Source: Cryobacterium algoricola
Lineage (GTDB): Bacteria; Actinomycetota; Actinomycetes; Actinomycetales; Microbacteriaceae
Direction of reading: 5' to 3'
Assembly: GCF_004402485.1 (NCBI RefSeq)
Contig: NZ_SOFG01000012.1
Coordinates: 41,942 to 105,941 of the forward strand
DNA: 64,000 nt
Shown: positions 50,291 to 59,131 of the stretch, in pieces
How positions within the stretch are numbered: the stretch's first letter is position 1
How the letters are laid out: each line of letters opens with the position of its first letter
Translations under genes and position numbers: made by a program
Notes under the pieces: generated by a model
What the model saw: the letters and a program-made list of their open reading frames with translations, nothing else
Databases searched by the model: none
Told to the model about the DNA's origin: nothing

Positions 50291-52981
50291 ATGGACAACG
50301 TCACGTTCGACGCCGCTGGGGCAGCCCCCCGGCCTTCCGGCGTCCCCCGACGCATCGTCGTCATCGGCGGCGGCCCCGCCGCGCACCGGTTCGCCGAGGC
50401 CATGCAGGCGAGGTCGACGCCCGGTGAGGACAGCGAACTCCTCGTCCTCGGCGACGAGCGCCACCTGCCGTACGACCGGGTCGCCCTCTCCCGCCGTCTC
50501 GTCGACTCCGAGGACCTCACCCTCGGCGACCGGGCGCTCTGGGAGGCCCCCGGCATCGCTTACCGCGGCGGCAGCCGGGTGGACAGCATCGACCCGGCCG
50601 GCCGCACCGTCACCCTCGCCGACGGCGAGACCCTCTCCTACGACGAGCTCGTCTTCGCGACGGGATCGTCCGCCACCGTCCCTCCCATCCCCGGTTCCGA
50701 AGCCGGCCACGTCTACCGCACCATCGAGGACGTCGACTTCCTCGTCGCCGAAGTCGCCCGTCTCCGCGAGCGGCTCGGCCGGCCGGCGAACGTCGTGGTC
50801 GTCGGCGGCGGACTCCTCGGCCTCGAGGCCGCCGGGGGCCTGCAGCGTCTCGGAGGCTCGGCCACGATCGTGCACTCCGGCCGCTGGCTGATGAGCGCGC
50901 AGCTCGACGAGGGGGCCGGGCAGGCGCTCGGCCGGCTGATCCAGGCCCAGGGCATCACCCTCGCCCTCGGCAACCGTCCCACCGAGGTGCTCACTTCCCC
51001 GACCGGCCGCGTGCTCGGCGTCACGCTCACCGACGGCACCCAGCTGCACGCCGACCTCGTCGTCTTCTCGATCGGCATCACCCCGCGCGACGAACTCGCC
51101 CGCGTGGCCGGCCTCGACCTCGGCCCGCGCGGCGGCATCGAGATCACGGATGCCTGCAGCACGTCGATCCCCGGCATCTGGGCCATCGGCGAGGTCGCGA
51201 GCGTGAACGGCAGCTGTGTCGGTCTCGTCGCCCCCGCGAACGCGATGGCCGAGGTCGTCGCCGATCGGCTGCACGGCGGCGCCGCCGTCTTCCCCGGCGT
51301 CGATGACGCCACCAAGCTCAAGCTCTCCGGGGTCGAGGTCGCGAGCTTCGGCGACGCCCTCGGGGCGACAGAGCACTCCCTCGAGGTCGTCTATGCGGAC
51401 CCGGCCAGGGGTTTGTACCAGAAGATCGTCGTGACGAACGATGCGAAGACCCTCCTCGGCGGCATCTTCGTCGGCGACGCCTCGCCGTACACGGCGCTGC
51501 GGCCCTTGCTCGGTCGCGAGCTCGGAGCCGAGCCGAGCGCCTACCTCTCCGCGGCCGGCGCCGAACCGCCGGCAAGCAGTGACCTGCCGGATGACGTGCA
51601 ACTCTGCTCCTGCAACAACGTGTCGGTCGGCGCCGTGCGCGCCGGCATCCGCGGCGATGAGCACACCGAGGCGTGCACGGAACTCGGCCAGCTCAAGGCG
51701 TGCACCCGGGCCGGCACCCAGTGCGGTTCCTGTGTGCCTCTGGTCAAGAAGATCCTCGAAACCGAACTGACGAGGGCGGGCGTCACCGTTTCCCACGCCC
51801 TCTGCGAGCACATCGCGCTCAGCCGGAGCGAACTCTTCGAATCCGTCCGCATCCTGCAGCTGACCGACTTCGACGAGATCATGGGCCGGTTCGGCAGTGG
51901 ACTCGGCTGCGACATCTGCAAGCCCGTGATCGCCTCGATCCTCGCGACGCAGACCTCGGGCTACATCCTCGACGGCGGCCGCGGCGCCCTGCAGGACACC
52001 AACGACCGCGCCCTCGCCAACATGCAGAAGGACGGCACGTACTCGGTCGTGCCCCGGATCCCGGGCGGCGAGATCACGCCGGCCAAGCTCATGGTCATCG
52101 CCGAGGTCGCCGCCGACTTCAACCTCTATACCAAGATCACCGGCGGCCAGCGCATCGACCTGTTCGGCGCCCGTCTCGAACAGCTTCCCGACATCTGGAA
52201 GATCCTCGTCGAGGCCGGGTTCGAGTCCGGCCAGGCCTATGGAAAGTCCCTCCGCACGGTGAAGAGCTGCGTCGGGTCGACCTGGTGCCGCTTCGGCGTG
52301 CAGGACTCAGTCGCGATGGCGATCAACCTCGAACTGCGCTACCGGGGGCTCCGCGCACCGCACAAGTTCAAGCTCGGTGTCTCCGGGTGCGCCCGCGAGT
52401 GCGCGGAGGCGCGCAGCAAGGACGTCGGCATCATCGCGACCGACCAGGGCTGGAACCTCTACGTCGGCGGCAACGGCGGCTTCCAGCCCGCCCACGCCCA
52501 GCTCCTCGCCCAGGACCTCGACGACGAGACCCTGATCCGCTACATCGACCGCTACCTGATGTACTACATCCGCACCGGCGACCGCCTGCAGCGCACCGCG
52601 CGCTGGCAGGAAGACCTCGAGGGCGGGCTCGACCACGTGCGCGACGTCGTCTGCAACGACTCTCTCGGCATCGCCGACGAACTCGAGGCCGCCATGCTCG
52701 TCCACGTCGGCAACTACGAGGACGAATGGGCCGCCACCCTCAAGGATCCGGAGCGCCTGCGTCGGTTCCGGTCCTTCGTCAACGCCCCCGGCACCGCGGA
52801 CCCCGCTCTCCTGCAGGTCATCGAACGCGATCAGCCCCGCCCGGCGCGCCCGGCGGAGCGGGAGGCCGTGCTGGTCTCCGGCCTGAGCATCCCGGTCAGA
52901 CCCCGCGACGCGACCGCGAACTCCGGCGCGACCACCACCACCACCAGCGAACGCACCATCGAACTGCGACAGGGAGTGTGA
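50291..52981 (+). CDS. nirB: Assimilatory nitrite reductase large subunit
   Basis: An 896-residue NAD(P)H nitrite reductase converting nitrite to ammonium. Domains in order: FAD (VVIGGGPAAHRFAEAM) and NAD (VVVGGGLLGLEAAGG) binding, BFD [2Fe-2S] (CSCNNVSVG, CGSCVPL), a second linker Cys pair (GCDICKP), and the siroheme/[4Fe-4S] domain with STWCRFGVQDS and GVSGCARECAEA. ATG 50291 fits the FAD domain; the frame is open further upstream but lacks family similarity. A Thr-rich tail ends the chain. The SUMT gene follows after 3 bases, consistent with siroheme demand. Confidence 0.96.
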   Translation: MDNVTFDAAGAAPRPSGVPRRIVVIGGGPAAHRFAEAMQARSTPGEDSELLVLGDERHLPYDRVALSRRLVDSEDLTLGDRALWEAPGIAYRGGSRVDSIDPAGRTVTLADGETLSYDELVFATGSSATVPPIPGSEAGHVYRTIEDVDFLVAEVARLRERLGRPANVVVVGGGLLGLEAAGGLQRLGGSATIVHSGRWLMSAQLDEGAGQALGRLIQAQGITLALGNRPTEVLTSPTGRVLGVTLTDGTQLHADLVVFSIGITPRDELARVAGLDLGPRGGIEITDACSTSIPGIWAIGEVASVNGSCVGLVAPANAMAEVVADRLHGGAAVFPGVDDATKLKLSGVEVASFGDALGATEHSLEVVYADPARGLYQKIVVTNDAKTLLGGIFVGDASPYTALRPLLGRELGAEPSAYLSAAGAEPPASSDLPDDVQLCSCNNVSVGAVRAGIRGDEHTEACTELGQLKACTRAGTQCGSCVPLVKKILETELTRAGVTVSHALCEHIALSRSELFESVRILQLTDFDEIMGRFGSGLGCDICKPVIASILATQTSGYILDGGRGALQDTNDRALANMQKDGTYSVVPRIPGGEITPAKLMVIAEVAADFNLYTKITGGQRIDLFGARLEQLPDIWKILVEAGFESGQAYGKSLRTVKSCVGSTWCRFGVQDSVAMAINLELRYRGLRAPHKFKLGVSGCARECAEARSKDVGIIATDQGWNLYVGGNGGFQPAHAQLLAQDLDDETLIRYIDRYLMYYIRTGDRLQRTARWQEDLEGGLDHVRDVVCNDSLGIADELEAAMLVHVGNYEDEWAATLKDPERLRRFRSFVNAPGTADPALLQVIERDQPRPARPAEREAVLVSGLSIPVRPRDATANSGATTTTTSERTIELRQGV

Positions 52982-52984
52982 ACC

Positions 52985-54082
52985 ATGGACATCAGCCTCG
53001 ACCTGGCCGGCCGCCGGGTCCTCGTCTTCGGAGGTGCCCTCGCGGCCAGACGGGTACTCGCCCGGTTCCTGGCCGCTGAAGCGATCGTCTACCTGGCCTC
53101 TGTTCCCGTCGACGGGCATCCGCCGGAGAGACCGCACCCGCAGGTGCGCCCCGTCGAATACCCGCATTTCCCGCACGGCTGGCGCGACCTCGTCTCCGCG
53201 GTCGACCTCGTCGTGCTCGTCGAAGTGTCCGCGGCCACCGAGCGCATCATCGTCGATGCCTGCGCCTCGCAGCGGGTCTGGCTGAGTCGCGAACCAGCGG
53301 CATCCGTTGCCCCGCTCGGACGGGTGACCCTCGTCGGCGGTGGCCCCGGCGACGACGGCCTGCTCACGATGGCCGCCGTCCAGGCCCTCCGCGACGCCGA
53401 CATCGTCTTCTACGACAAGCTCAGCCCGCACGACCGGCTCGACGAGTGGTGCCCCGGCGCCGAGCACGTCGACGTCGGCAAGACACCGGGGCACCACGCC
53501 ACCCCGCAGGCCGAGATCGAGCGGATGCTCGTCGACAGCGCCCTCGCCGGCCTCACCGTCGTCCGGCTCAAGGGCGGCGACCCGTTCGTGTTCGGGCGCG
53601 GCGGCGAGGAAGTGGTCGCGTGCCGCGAGGCCGGGGTTCCGGTCACGGTCATCTCCGGAGTGACGAGCGCGATCTCGGTGCCGGCCGCAGCGGGCATCCC
53701 GGTCACCCACCGGGACCTCAGCCGGGTCTTCACCGTGCTCTCCGGCCACGCGCCGCTGAGCGAGAACGAACTCGCGCACCTCGCCGGGCTCGGCGGCACG
53801 ATCGTGGTCCTGATGGGCATCGGAACGCTGCCACACCTCACCGCCGGGCTCGCCCGCCACGGGATGCGCACCGACATGCCCGTTGCGATCGTCGAGCAGG
53901 GCTTCTCCGCGCAGCAGCGCACCACGAAGGCCCGGCTCGACACGATCACCCCGCTCGCCGCGAAGCTCGGCGCCCGCTCCCCCGCCGTCCTCGTGATCGG
54001 CGAGGTCGTACGATTGTCCGAGCACGACGACGCCGCCAGTGATGAACTGTTGCAGGCCATCGCGAGCAACGCCGAGCACTGA
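52985..54082 (+). CDS. cobA: Uroporphyrinogen-III C-methyltransferase with a degenerate CysG-like N-terminus
   Basis: A 365-residue protein. Residues about 115-350 are SUMT, methylating uroporphyrinogen III to precorrin-2 for siroheme: VTLVGGGPGDDGLLT, VRLKGGDPFVFGRGGEE and GIPVTHRDLS are diagnostic. Residues 1-105 resemble the Rossmann part of CysG (LAGRRVLVFGGALAARRV), but the third glycine of GxGxxG and the rest of the dehydrogenase/ferrochelatase domain are missing, so that activity is probably lost. In operon with nirB (3-base gap), it supplies the siroheme cofactor. Confidence 0.9.
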   Translation: MDISLDLAGRRVLVFGGALAARRVLARFLAAEAIVYLASVPVDGHPPERPHPQVRPVEYPHFPHGWRDLVSAVDLVVLVEVSAATERIIVDACASQRVWLSREPAASVAPLGRVTLVGGGPGDDGLLTMAAVQALRDADIVFYDKLSPHDRLDEWCPGAEHVDVGKTPGHHATPQAEIERMLVDSALAGLTVVRLKGGDPFVFGRGGEEVVACREAGVPVTVISGVTSAISVPAAAGIPVTHRDLSRVFTVLSGHAPLSENELAHLAGLGGTIVVLMGIGTLPHLTAGLARHGMRTDMPVAIVEQGFSAQQRTTKARLDTITPLAAKLGARSPAVLVIGEVVRLSEHDDAASDELLQAIASNAEH

Positions 54083-54129
54083 CTGAACGCCCGACACCGA
54101 CCGGGGACATCCGCCCCGCACGCCGGTCC

Positions 54130-55308
54130 GTGTCGCCACAGCCCACCGACACCACCCGACGAGCCGGAGACACCGTCAACGACACGAGCGCCGAAGCCAG
54201 CCAGCCCGGGTTCCGCGCTGACCAGCTCGAGGGATTCCGCATCGCCGTCACGAGCGACCGGCGCTCGGAGGACCTCATCGCCGCGTTCGAGCGCCGGGGA
54301 GCCGAGGTCGTCCACGCGCCCGCCATCCGGATCGCGGCGGCCGCCGACGACGCCCGGATCACGAGCGACACCGAGGCGATCATCGCCGGCCGACCCGACA
54401 TCCTCCTCGCGACGACCTCGTACGGCATCCGGCGCTGGTTCGAGGCGGCGGATGCCGCGGGTATCGGCCACGAGCTCACCGGGACCCTCGAGCACTCCAG
54501 CATCCTCGTGCGCGGTCCGAAGGCGCGCGGCGCCGTCCGGGCGGCCGGCCTCGACGACGACGGGATGAGCGACGAGGAAACCACCAAGTCCCTCGTCGAC
54601 TACGTGCTGCGGGACGGCGCAGCCGGCAAGACGATCGCGGTGCAACTGCACGGCTTCACCGACCAGCCCCAGCTCGAACGCCTCGTCGCGGCCGGCGCGA
54701 CGGTGCTGACCGTCGCGCCCTATCGCTGGCTGCTGCCGGAGGACTCCGCACGCGTGCTCCGCCTCGTCGACCTGATCTGCGCGGGCGGCGTCGATGCCGT
54801 CACCTTCACGAGCGCCCCGGCGGTGATGGCGCTGTTCGGAGTCGCCGACTCGATCGGCCGGCTCGACGAATTGCAGGACGCCTTCAGCGAGACCGTCGTC
54901 GCCGCGGCCGTCGGCCCGGTCACGGCCGGGCCCCTGATCGCCGCAGGACTCGCACCGATCGTGCCTGAGCGGTTCCGGATGGGCGCACTGATCAAGCTCG
55001 TCTGCGACCACCTCGAGCAACAGCGGGTGCTGCGCCTCGACACCCGGTTCGGGCCCGTCGAGCTCCGCGGCCGGCTGTTCTCCGTCGCCGGCGCCCGAAC
55101 CACCCTGCCGCCGAGCTCACTGACGCTGCTGCGGGTGCTGCTCGCTGCGGGGGGCACGGTCACCTCCCGGGCGAGCCTGACCGCGACGCTGCCGGAGATG
55201 CAGGACGACCACGCGGTCGACGTCGCGATCAGCAGGCTGCGCCAGGCGCTCCCCGAACCGGGCCTCGTCGCGACGGTGATCAAGCGCGGCTACCGGATCG
55301 ACGTCTGA
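54130..55308 (+). CDS. HemD (uroporphyrinogen-III synthase) domain fused to a winged-helix DNA-binding domain
   Basis: A 392-residue fusion. The HemD-like part (about 35-280) has GFRIAVTSDRRSEDL, LLATTSYGIRRWFEA and VTFTSAPAVMALF; the C-terminus (about 300-392) is an OmpR/PhoB-type winged helix (LPPSSLTLLRVLLAAGG, HAVDVAISRLRQALPEP, VIKRGYRIDV). The same architecture is found next to nitrite reductase genes in mycobacteria (Rv0260c type). It may sense a tetrapyrrole and regulate nitrite/siroheme genes, or be a bifunctional enzyme. GTG start at 54130, 47 bases after the SUMT gene. Confidence 0.87.
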   Translation: MSPQPTDTTRRAGDTVNDTSAEASQPGFRADQLEGFRIAVTSDRRSEDLIAAFERRGAEVVHAPAIRIAAAADDARITSDTEAIIAGRPDILLATTSYGIRRWFEAADAAGIGHELTGTLEHSSILVRGPKARGAVRAAGLDDDGMSDEETTKSLVDYVLRDGAAGKTIAVQLHGFTDQPQLERLVAAGATVLTVAPYRWLLPEDSARVLRLVDLICAGGVDAVTFTSAPAVMALFGVADSIGRLDELQDAFSETVVAAAVGPVTAGPLIAAGLAPIVPERFRMGALIKLVCDHLEQQRVLRLDTRFGPVELRGRLFSVAGARTTLPPSSLTLLRVLLAAGGTVTSRASLTATLPEMQDDHAVDVAISRLRQALPEPGLVATVIKRGYRIDV

Positions 55309-55320
55309 CCCGCCACCCGC

Positions 55321-55405
55321 GTTCCGAATTCAGGAGTTGAGCATGTTCCGGGCTTGAATCAGGCCGGAACGGCGCCGAAAGCGGTGCGACTCCTGAATTC
55401 GGAAC
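55321..55405. repeat. Palindromic element, type 1, copy 2
   Basis: The arms GTTCCGAATTCAGGAGT (55321-55337) and its exact inverse (55389-55405) are the same as in the copy at 24031-24117, while the 51-base centre differs and forms its own GTTCCGG/CCGGAAC stem. It lies between two converging genes and could act as a two-way terminator. Confidence 0.9.
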
Positions 55406-55424
55406 GGGCCGGACGGACGTGCGG

Positions 55425-56318
55425 CTAGGCGCGGGGCGGCATCCGCGCGGCAGCGACGGCCTCGAGCACCTCTTCTGAACCGGCGTAAATGCCGATGCGG
55501 CGCGGCCAATGGCTGATCACGTCGGTGAAGCCGAGTTCCGCGGCCCGGCCGACGGCGTCATCGAACGCTCCGACGCTCTGCAGGGAGTAGCTGCCACCGC
55601 TGTCCAGGTTGAGGTATCTGTCGATCGAGGCCGGCTCGCGACCGAGCGCGTGCGCGGCATCGTCGAGGCGCCCGGCCAGGGTGGCGACCGCGGCCCACCA
55701 GGCGTCGCCGGTCGCGCCGTCCGGTCCCGTCGTCACCCAGCCTTCTCCGTGGGTCGCAGCGAGGCGAAGCCCCTTCGGCCCGTTCGCCGCGATCACGAAG
55801 GGCAGCCGCGGCGCCTGCACGGGCGCGCCGACCATGCGCGCACCGACGGCCGTGAACCAGTCGCCGCTGAAGTCGATCCCGGCCGTGCTGCCCTCCGCTT
55901 CCCCGCGGAGCAGCAAGTCGAGCAGGGTGACGAATTCGGTGAACCGCGCGTGCCGTTCCGGCCCGGTGTACGCGCGCTGCCCGAGCACGGTCGCGTCGAA
56001 ACCGGTGCCGCCCGACCCCACGCCGAGCAGGAACCGCCCGCCCGACAGCTCATCGAGTGTCGCGAGCTCCTTGGCGAAGGGCACCGGATGCCGGAAGTTC
56101 GGATTCGAGACGAAGGTGCCGAGCCGCAGCTCGCGGGTCACGAGCGCGGCCGCCGTGAGCGTGGGAATCGTGGCGTGCCACGGCTCGTCGGCGAGGCTGC
56201 GCCAGGACAGGTGGTCGTAGGTCCAGCCGTGGTCGAAGCCGAGCCGTTCGGCTCCCCGCCACTTGCGGGCGGCTTCCGGCCAGGGGTCCTGGGGCAGGAT
56301 GACGATTCCATAGCGCAT
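55425..56318 (-). CDS. LLM-class flavin-dependent oxidoreductase
   Basis: A 297-residue luciferase-like monooxygenase-fold protein (TIM barrel) using FMN or F420. Signatures: LGFDHGWTYDHLSW, RELRLGTFVSNPNFRHP, ELSGGRFLLGVGSGG and PFVIAANGPKGLRLAATHGEGW. Cofactor and substrate cannot be assigned. The ATG at 56318 is the natural start. Converges on the HemD/wHTH gene with palindromic element type 1 between them. Confidence 0.88.
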   Translation of the reverse strand: MRYGIVILPQDPWPEAARKWRGAERLGFDHGWTYDHLSWRSLADEPWHATIPTLTAAALVTRELRLGTFVSNPNFRHPVPFAKELATLDELSGGRFLLGVGSGGTGFDATVLGQRAYTGPERHARFTEFVTLLDLLLRGEAEGSTAGIDFSGDWFTAVGARMVGAPVQAPRLPFVIAANGPKGLRLAATHGEGWVTTGPDGATGDAWWAAVATLAGRLDDAAHALGREPASIDRYLNLDSGGSYSLQSVGAFDDAVGRAAELGFTDVISHWPRRIGIYAGSEEVLEAVAAARMPPRA

Positions 56319-56394
56319 GCTGTGAGTTTACGACCGCGCCTCCGGCGGCCCCTGCACTCACGACCGATGGCCCGCCCGTCGCCCAGGCATGCTT

Positions 56395-56530
56395 AATGCA
56401 CGCTCAATCTGACTCCAGCAGTGCAATATGAATAGTTCTTTAGGTATATTAATAGCAGATTGGTAGACTGTACCCCATAAGGGGGCCTCCCATTCCGAGT
56501 CATCAGGCTTTTCGCTCATTCGTTCCCACC
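56395..56530 (+). promoter_or_regulatory. AT-rich promoter region of the surface-protein gene
   Basis: An AT-rich stretch in GC-rich surroundings. TGCAAT (56421-56426) and TATATT (56444-56449) are 17 bases apart and may form a promoter; a CCCCATAAGGGG hairpin (56474-56485) lies in the leader. There is no clear Shine-Dalgarno before the GTG at 56531. Confidence 0.4.
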
Positions 56531-57535
56531 GTGCTCCGTCGATGTCTGCTTCTCGCGGCCGCGCTCGTCCTCGCCGCCGTCACCGTGGCGGTCCTTCCCG
56601 TTCCCGCAGCCTCGGCCGCTCCGCTCGGCAGCAGCGTCACCCAGTGCAACGGCGTTGCCGGGATCGGCGGCGGCACCGGTGCGGTCGAATGCTCCGTCGT
56701 CGTCGAGAACAACCTCAACCTCGCCACCGGCGCGACGAGCTCGACCGTCAGCACGATCGTCTGCGTCCACGCGGCCAACACCCTCGTCGACTGCGGCGCC
56801 CCCACCGTCGTCGCGGGCACGACGCTCGTCACGACCGTCTCCCAGTGCAACGGCTCGATCAACGTCGGCGGCGGCAACACCCTGTGCTCCGTCAGCGTGG
56901 TCAACACACTGACCGGATCCACCACGCCGAAGCCCGCGACCGTCAACCAGTGCGTCGGCTCCGGCGTGTCGACGACCCTCGACTGTGCGCCCGTGAGCAA
57001 CACGAGCGGCGCAGCGGTGACGCAGTGCAACGGTTCGGGCAACGGCGGCGGCGGCGATGTCTATTGCCGCGTCGACACCGCATCGACGACAACGGCGCAG
57101 CTCCCCGTGACGGTCAACCAGTGCAACGCCTCGAGCAACGGCGGCGGTTCGACCGTCCGGTGCACGACCTCCCTCCTCACCCGGGTTCTCTCCGTGAACC
57201 GAGCAACTGCGGTGACCCACGCGGCGGCGACTCCCGTCGAGGCCACGACGACCACGACAGGAACCACCCCTGCTGTCACCGCGGTCGCTCCCCCGGTCGC
57301 CTCCGGCACCCCCTCCACCGGGACGGCCTCGCAGAACCCGGTGACCATCACCTCCGCCGCACGGGCCGGCGTGCTGCCGCCCGTCGACTTCTCCCGGCTC
57401 GCGCACACCGGAGTCGACGTCGAACCGGTCCTGACCACCGGGATCGCTCTCGTCGTCTCCGGGCTGCTGCTCGTCGGGTTCGCGACCCGGCGTCGCACCC
57501 GCGCCTGGATTCTCCGCCTGACCGGGACCCCCTAA
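56531..57535 (+). CDS. Secreted Cys-repeat surface protein with an LAHTG sortase signal
   Basis: A 334-residue protein with a signal peptide (about 1-30, ending ASA-AP). Residues about 36-225 hold five degenerate repeats of the form QCNG, a Gly-rich stretch and a second Cys (for example TQCNGSGNGGGGDVYC), each with two cysteines that probably form one disulfide. A Thr/Pro-rich stalk follows, then LAHTG, a membrane helix and RRRTR, the layout of a sortase substrate. LAxTG is the motif of class E sortases. It is likely covalently attached to the wall. I do not recognise the repeat. Start GTG 56531 gives the complete signal peptide. Confidence 0.8.
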   Translation: MLRRCLLLAAALVLAAVTVAVLPVPAASAAPLGSSVTQCNGVAGIGGGTGAVECSVVVENNLNLATGATSSTVSTIVCVHAANTLVDCGAPTVVAGTTLVTTVSQCNGSINVGGGNTLCSVSVVNTLTGSTTPKPATVNQCVGSGVSTTLDCAPVSNTSGAAVTQCNGSGNGGGGDVYCRVDTASTTTAQLPVTVNQCNASSNGGGSTVRCTTSLLTRVLSVNRATAVTHAAATPVEATTTTTGTTPAVTAVAPPVASGTPSTGTASQNPVTITSAARAGVLPPVDFSRLAHTGVDVEPVLTTGIALVVSGLLLVGFATRRRTRAWILRLTGTP

Positions 57536-57603
57536 GTCCCGTCACCCCGGACGATCCATCGCGGGGCCGTGCGTTTGTCGGCGCGCAGTGACACACTCGA
57601 GCC

Positions 57604-58704
57604 ATGAGCAGCCGAGAGTACGTGACCCGATGCGCCATCGTTCCGCCGTATCTCCTGGTGCGGCTCGCCAGGCTCGACGACCCGCACTACGCGGGCGCAG
57701 CCGAGGCGGCACGGCATTCGCTCCTGCGGGACGCGCCGCTGCGCGAGCGACGCAGCGCGGCGCATCCGCCGCCCCTGCGCCCGACGACCCGCGGTACGGC
57801 CGCCACTCCCGGTGAGCTCGACCGGGCCGTTTCGGATGCCGGTGGCCTCGAACGCCTGCCCGGTCGCCTGGTGCGGTCGAAGGCCCAGGTCCCCGTCGGC
57901 GACGTCACGGTGAACGAGGCCTGGGACGGCCTCGGCCACACCCACGCCCTGTTCTGGACCCGGTTCGGGCACGACTCGATCGACGGGCACGGGATGCCCA
58001 TCGAGGCGAGTGTGCACTACGGCCGCGACTACGACAACGCCTTCTGGGACGGGGAGCGGATGGTCTTCGGCGACGGCGACGGGCAGGTGTTCACCCGGTT
58101 CACCGCGTCCCTGACGGTGATCGGCCACGAGCTCACCCACGGGGTCACCCAGTTCAGCGCCAACCTGACCTACGAAGGGCAGTCGGGGGCTCTCAACGAA
58201 TCCGTGTCCGACGTGTTCGGCGCGCTCGTCGAGCAGTTCGCCCTCGGGCAGTCCGTCGCCGAGGCGAGCTGGCTGATCGGTGCGGGGCTCTTCACCGACC
58301 AGGTCCAGGGCGCGGCGCTGCGCTCGCTCAAGGCCCCGGGAACGGCATACAACGACGACGTGCTCGGCATGGACCCGCAGCCGTCGGACATGGCCGGCTA
58401 CGTCGACGGAGAAGACGACAACGGCGGCGTGCACCTCAACTCGGGCATCCCGAACCGGGCGTTCTACCTCGTGGCCGCCGAGCTGGGCGGCAACGCCTGG
58501 GAGAGCGCCGGCCAGATCTGGTTCGACACCCTCACGAGCGGAACGCTGCGGCCCCGCGTCGACTTCGCCGGGTTCGCGCGCGCAACCGTCACGGCGGCGA
58601 CCAGGCGGTTCGGCCCCGGCTCCCGCGAGCACGCCGCCGTCGTCGCCGGCTGGAGTGGCGTCGGGCTCGGGAAAGGACTCGGCGGAGTAACATCGCGGGC
58701 ATGA
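57604..58704 (+). CDS. M4-family metallopeptidase (protealysin-like)
   Basis: A 366-residue thermolysin-fold protease. The zinc motif is GHELTHGV (His175, Glu176, His179) with the third ligand Glu199 in GALNESVSDVFG; the catalytic His is in GGVHLNSGIPNRAFY. There is no signal peptide; a short N-terminal part (about 1-60, including CAIVPPYLLVRLA) matches the protealysin-type propeptide, so it may act inside the cell or leave by a non-classical route. Its stop overlaps the start of an emfourin-like inhibitor gene (ATGA). Confidence 0.92.
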   Translation: MSSREYVTRCAIVPPYLLVRLARLDDPHYAGAAEAARHSLLRDAPLRERRSAAHPPPLRPTTRGTAATPGELDRAVSDAGGLERLPGRLVRSKAQVPVGDVTVNEAWDGLGHTHALFWTRFGHDSIDGHGMPIEASVHYGRDYDNAFWDGERMVFGDGDGQVFTRFTASLTVIGHELTHGVTQFSANLTYEGQSGALNESVSDVFGALVEQFALGQSVAEASWLIGAGLFTDQVQGAALRSLKAPGTAYNDDVLGMDPQPSDMAGYVDGEDDNGGVHLNSGIPNRAFYLVAAELGGNAWESAGQIWFDTLTSGTLRPRVDFAGFARATVTAATRRFGPGSREHAAVVAGWSGVGLGKGLGGVTSRA

Positions 58705-58970
58705 AGGTCATCGTTTCGCGAAGCGGTGGCATCGCCGGAGTGCGGGTCACCTGGGAGGTCCAGGTCGATGATCAGGCCGACCCGGCGGCGTGGGCCGATT
58801 TCCTCGCGTCCCTGCCCTGGGACGACGTCGTCGAGAGGGCGCCGGAACCGGACCGCTACGTGTACCGCATCCGGTGCGCCCCGCACGAGGTCGTGCTCGC
58901 GGAACCGGACTTGTCCGGCCCCTGGCGGCAGCTCGTCGACCGGGTGCGCACCGCACACGACCACGGCTGA
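58701..58970 (+). CDS. Emfourin-like inhibitor of the M4 protease
   Basis: An 89-residue protein starting MKVIVSRSGGIAGVRVTWEV, which resembles emfourin, the small proteinaceous inhibitor encoded next to protealysin-type M4 proteases. The 4-base overlap with the protease gene fits one mRNA and balanced synthesis. It should bind the protease active-site cleft in the cytosol. Confidence 0.82.
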   Translation: MKVIVSRSGGIAGVRVTWEVQVDDQADPAAWADFLASLPWDDVVERAPEPDRYVYRIRCAPHEVVLAEPDLSGPWRQLVDRVRTAHDHG

Positions 58971-59131
58971 CGCCCCGGCTACCGCCACCGCCGCGCTCGG
59001 GGTGCGCTCGGGGTGCGCGTCGCCCTGGTCACCGGGCCGTGCTGCGCGACCGGGACATTCGGGTCTGCCCTGAGTTCGCCACGACCGCGCAGGGTGGTGG
59101 CGGAGTACCCGGTTGCGTGGGAATATGAACC

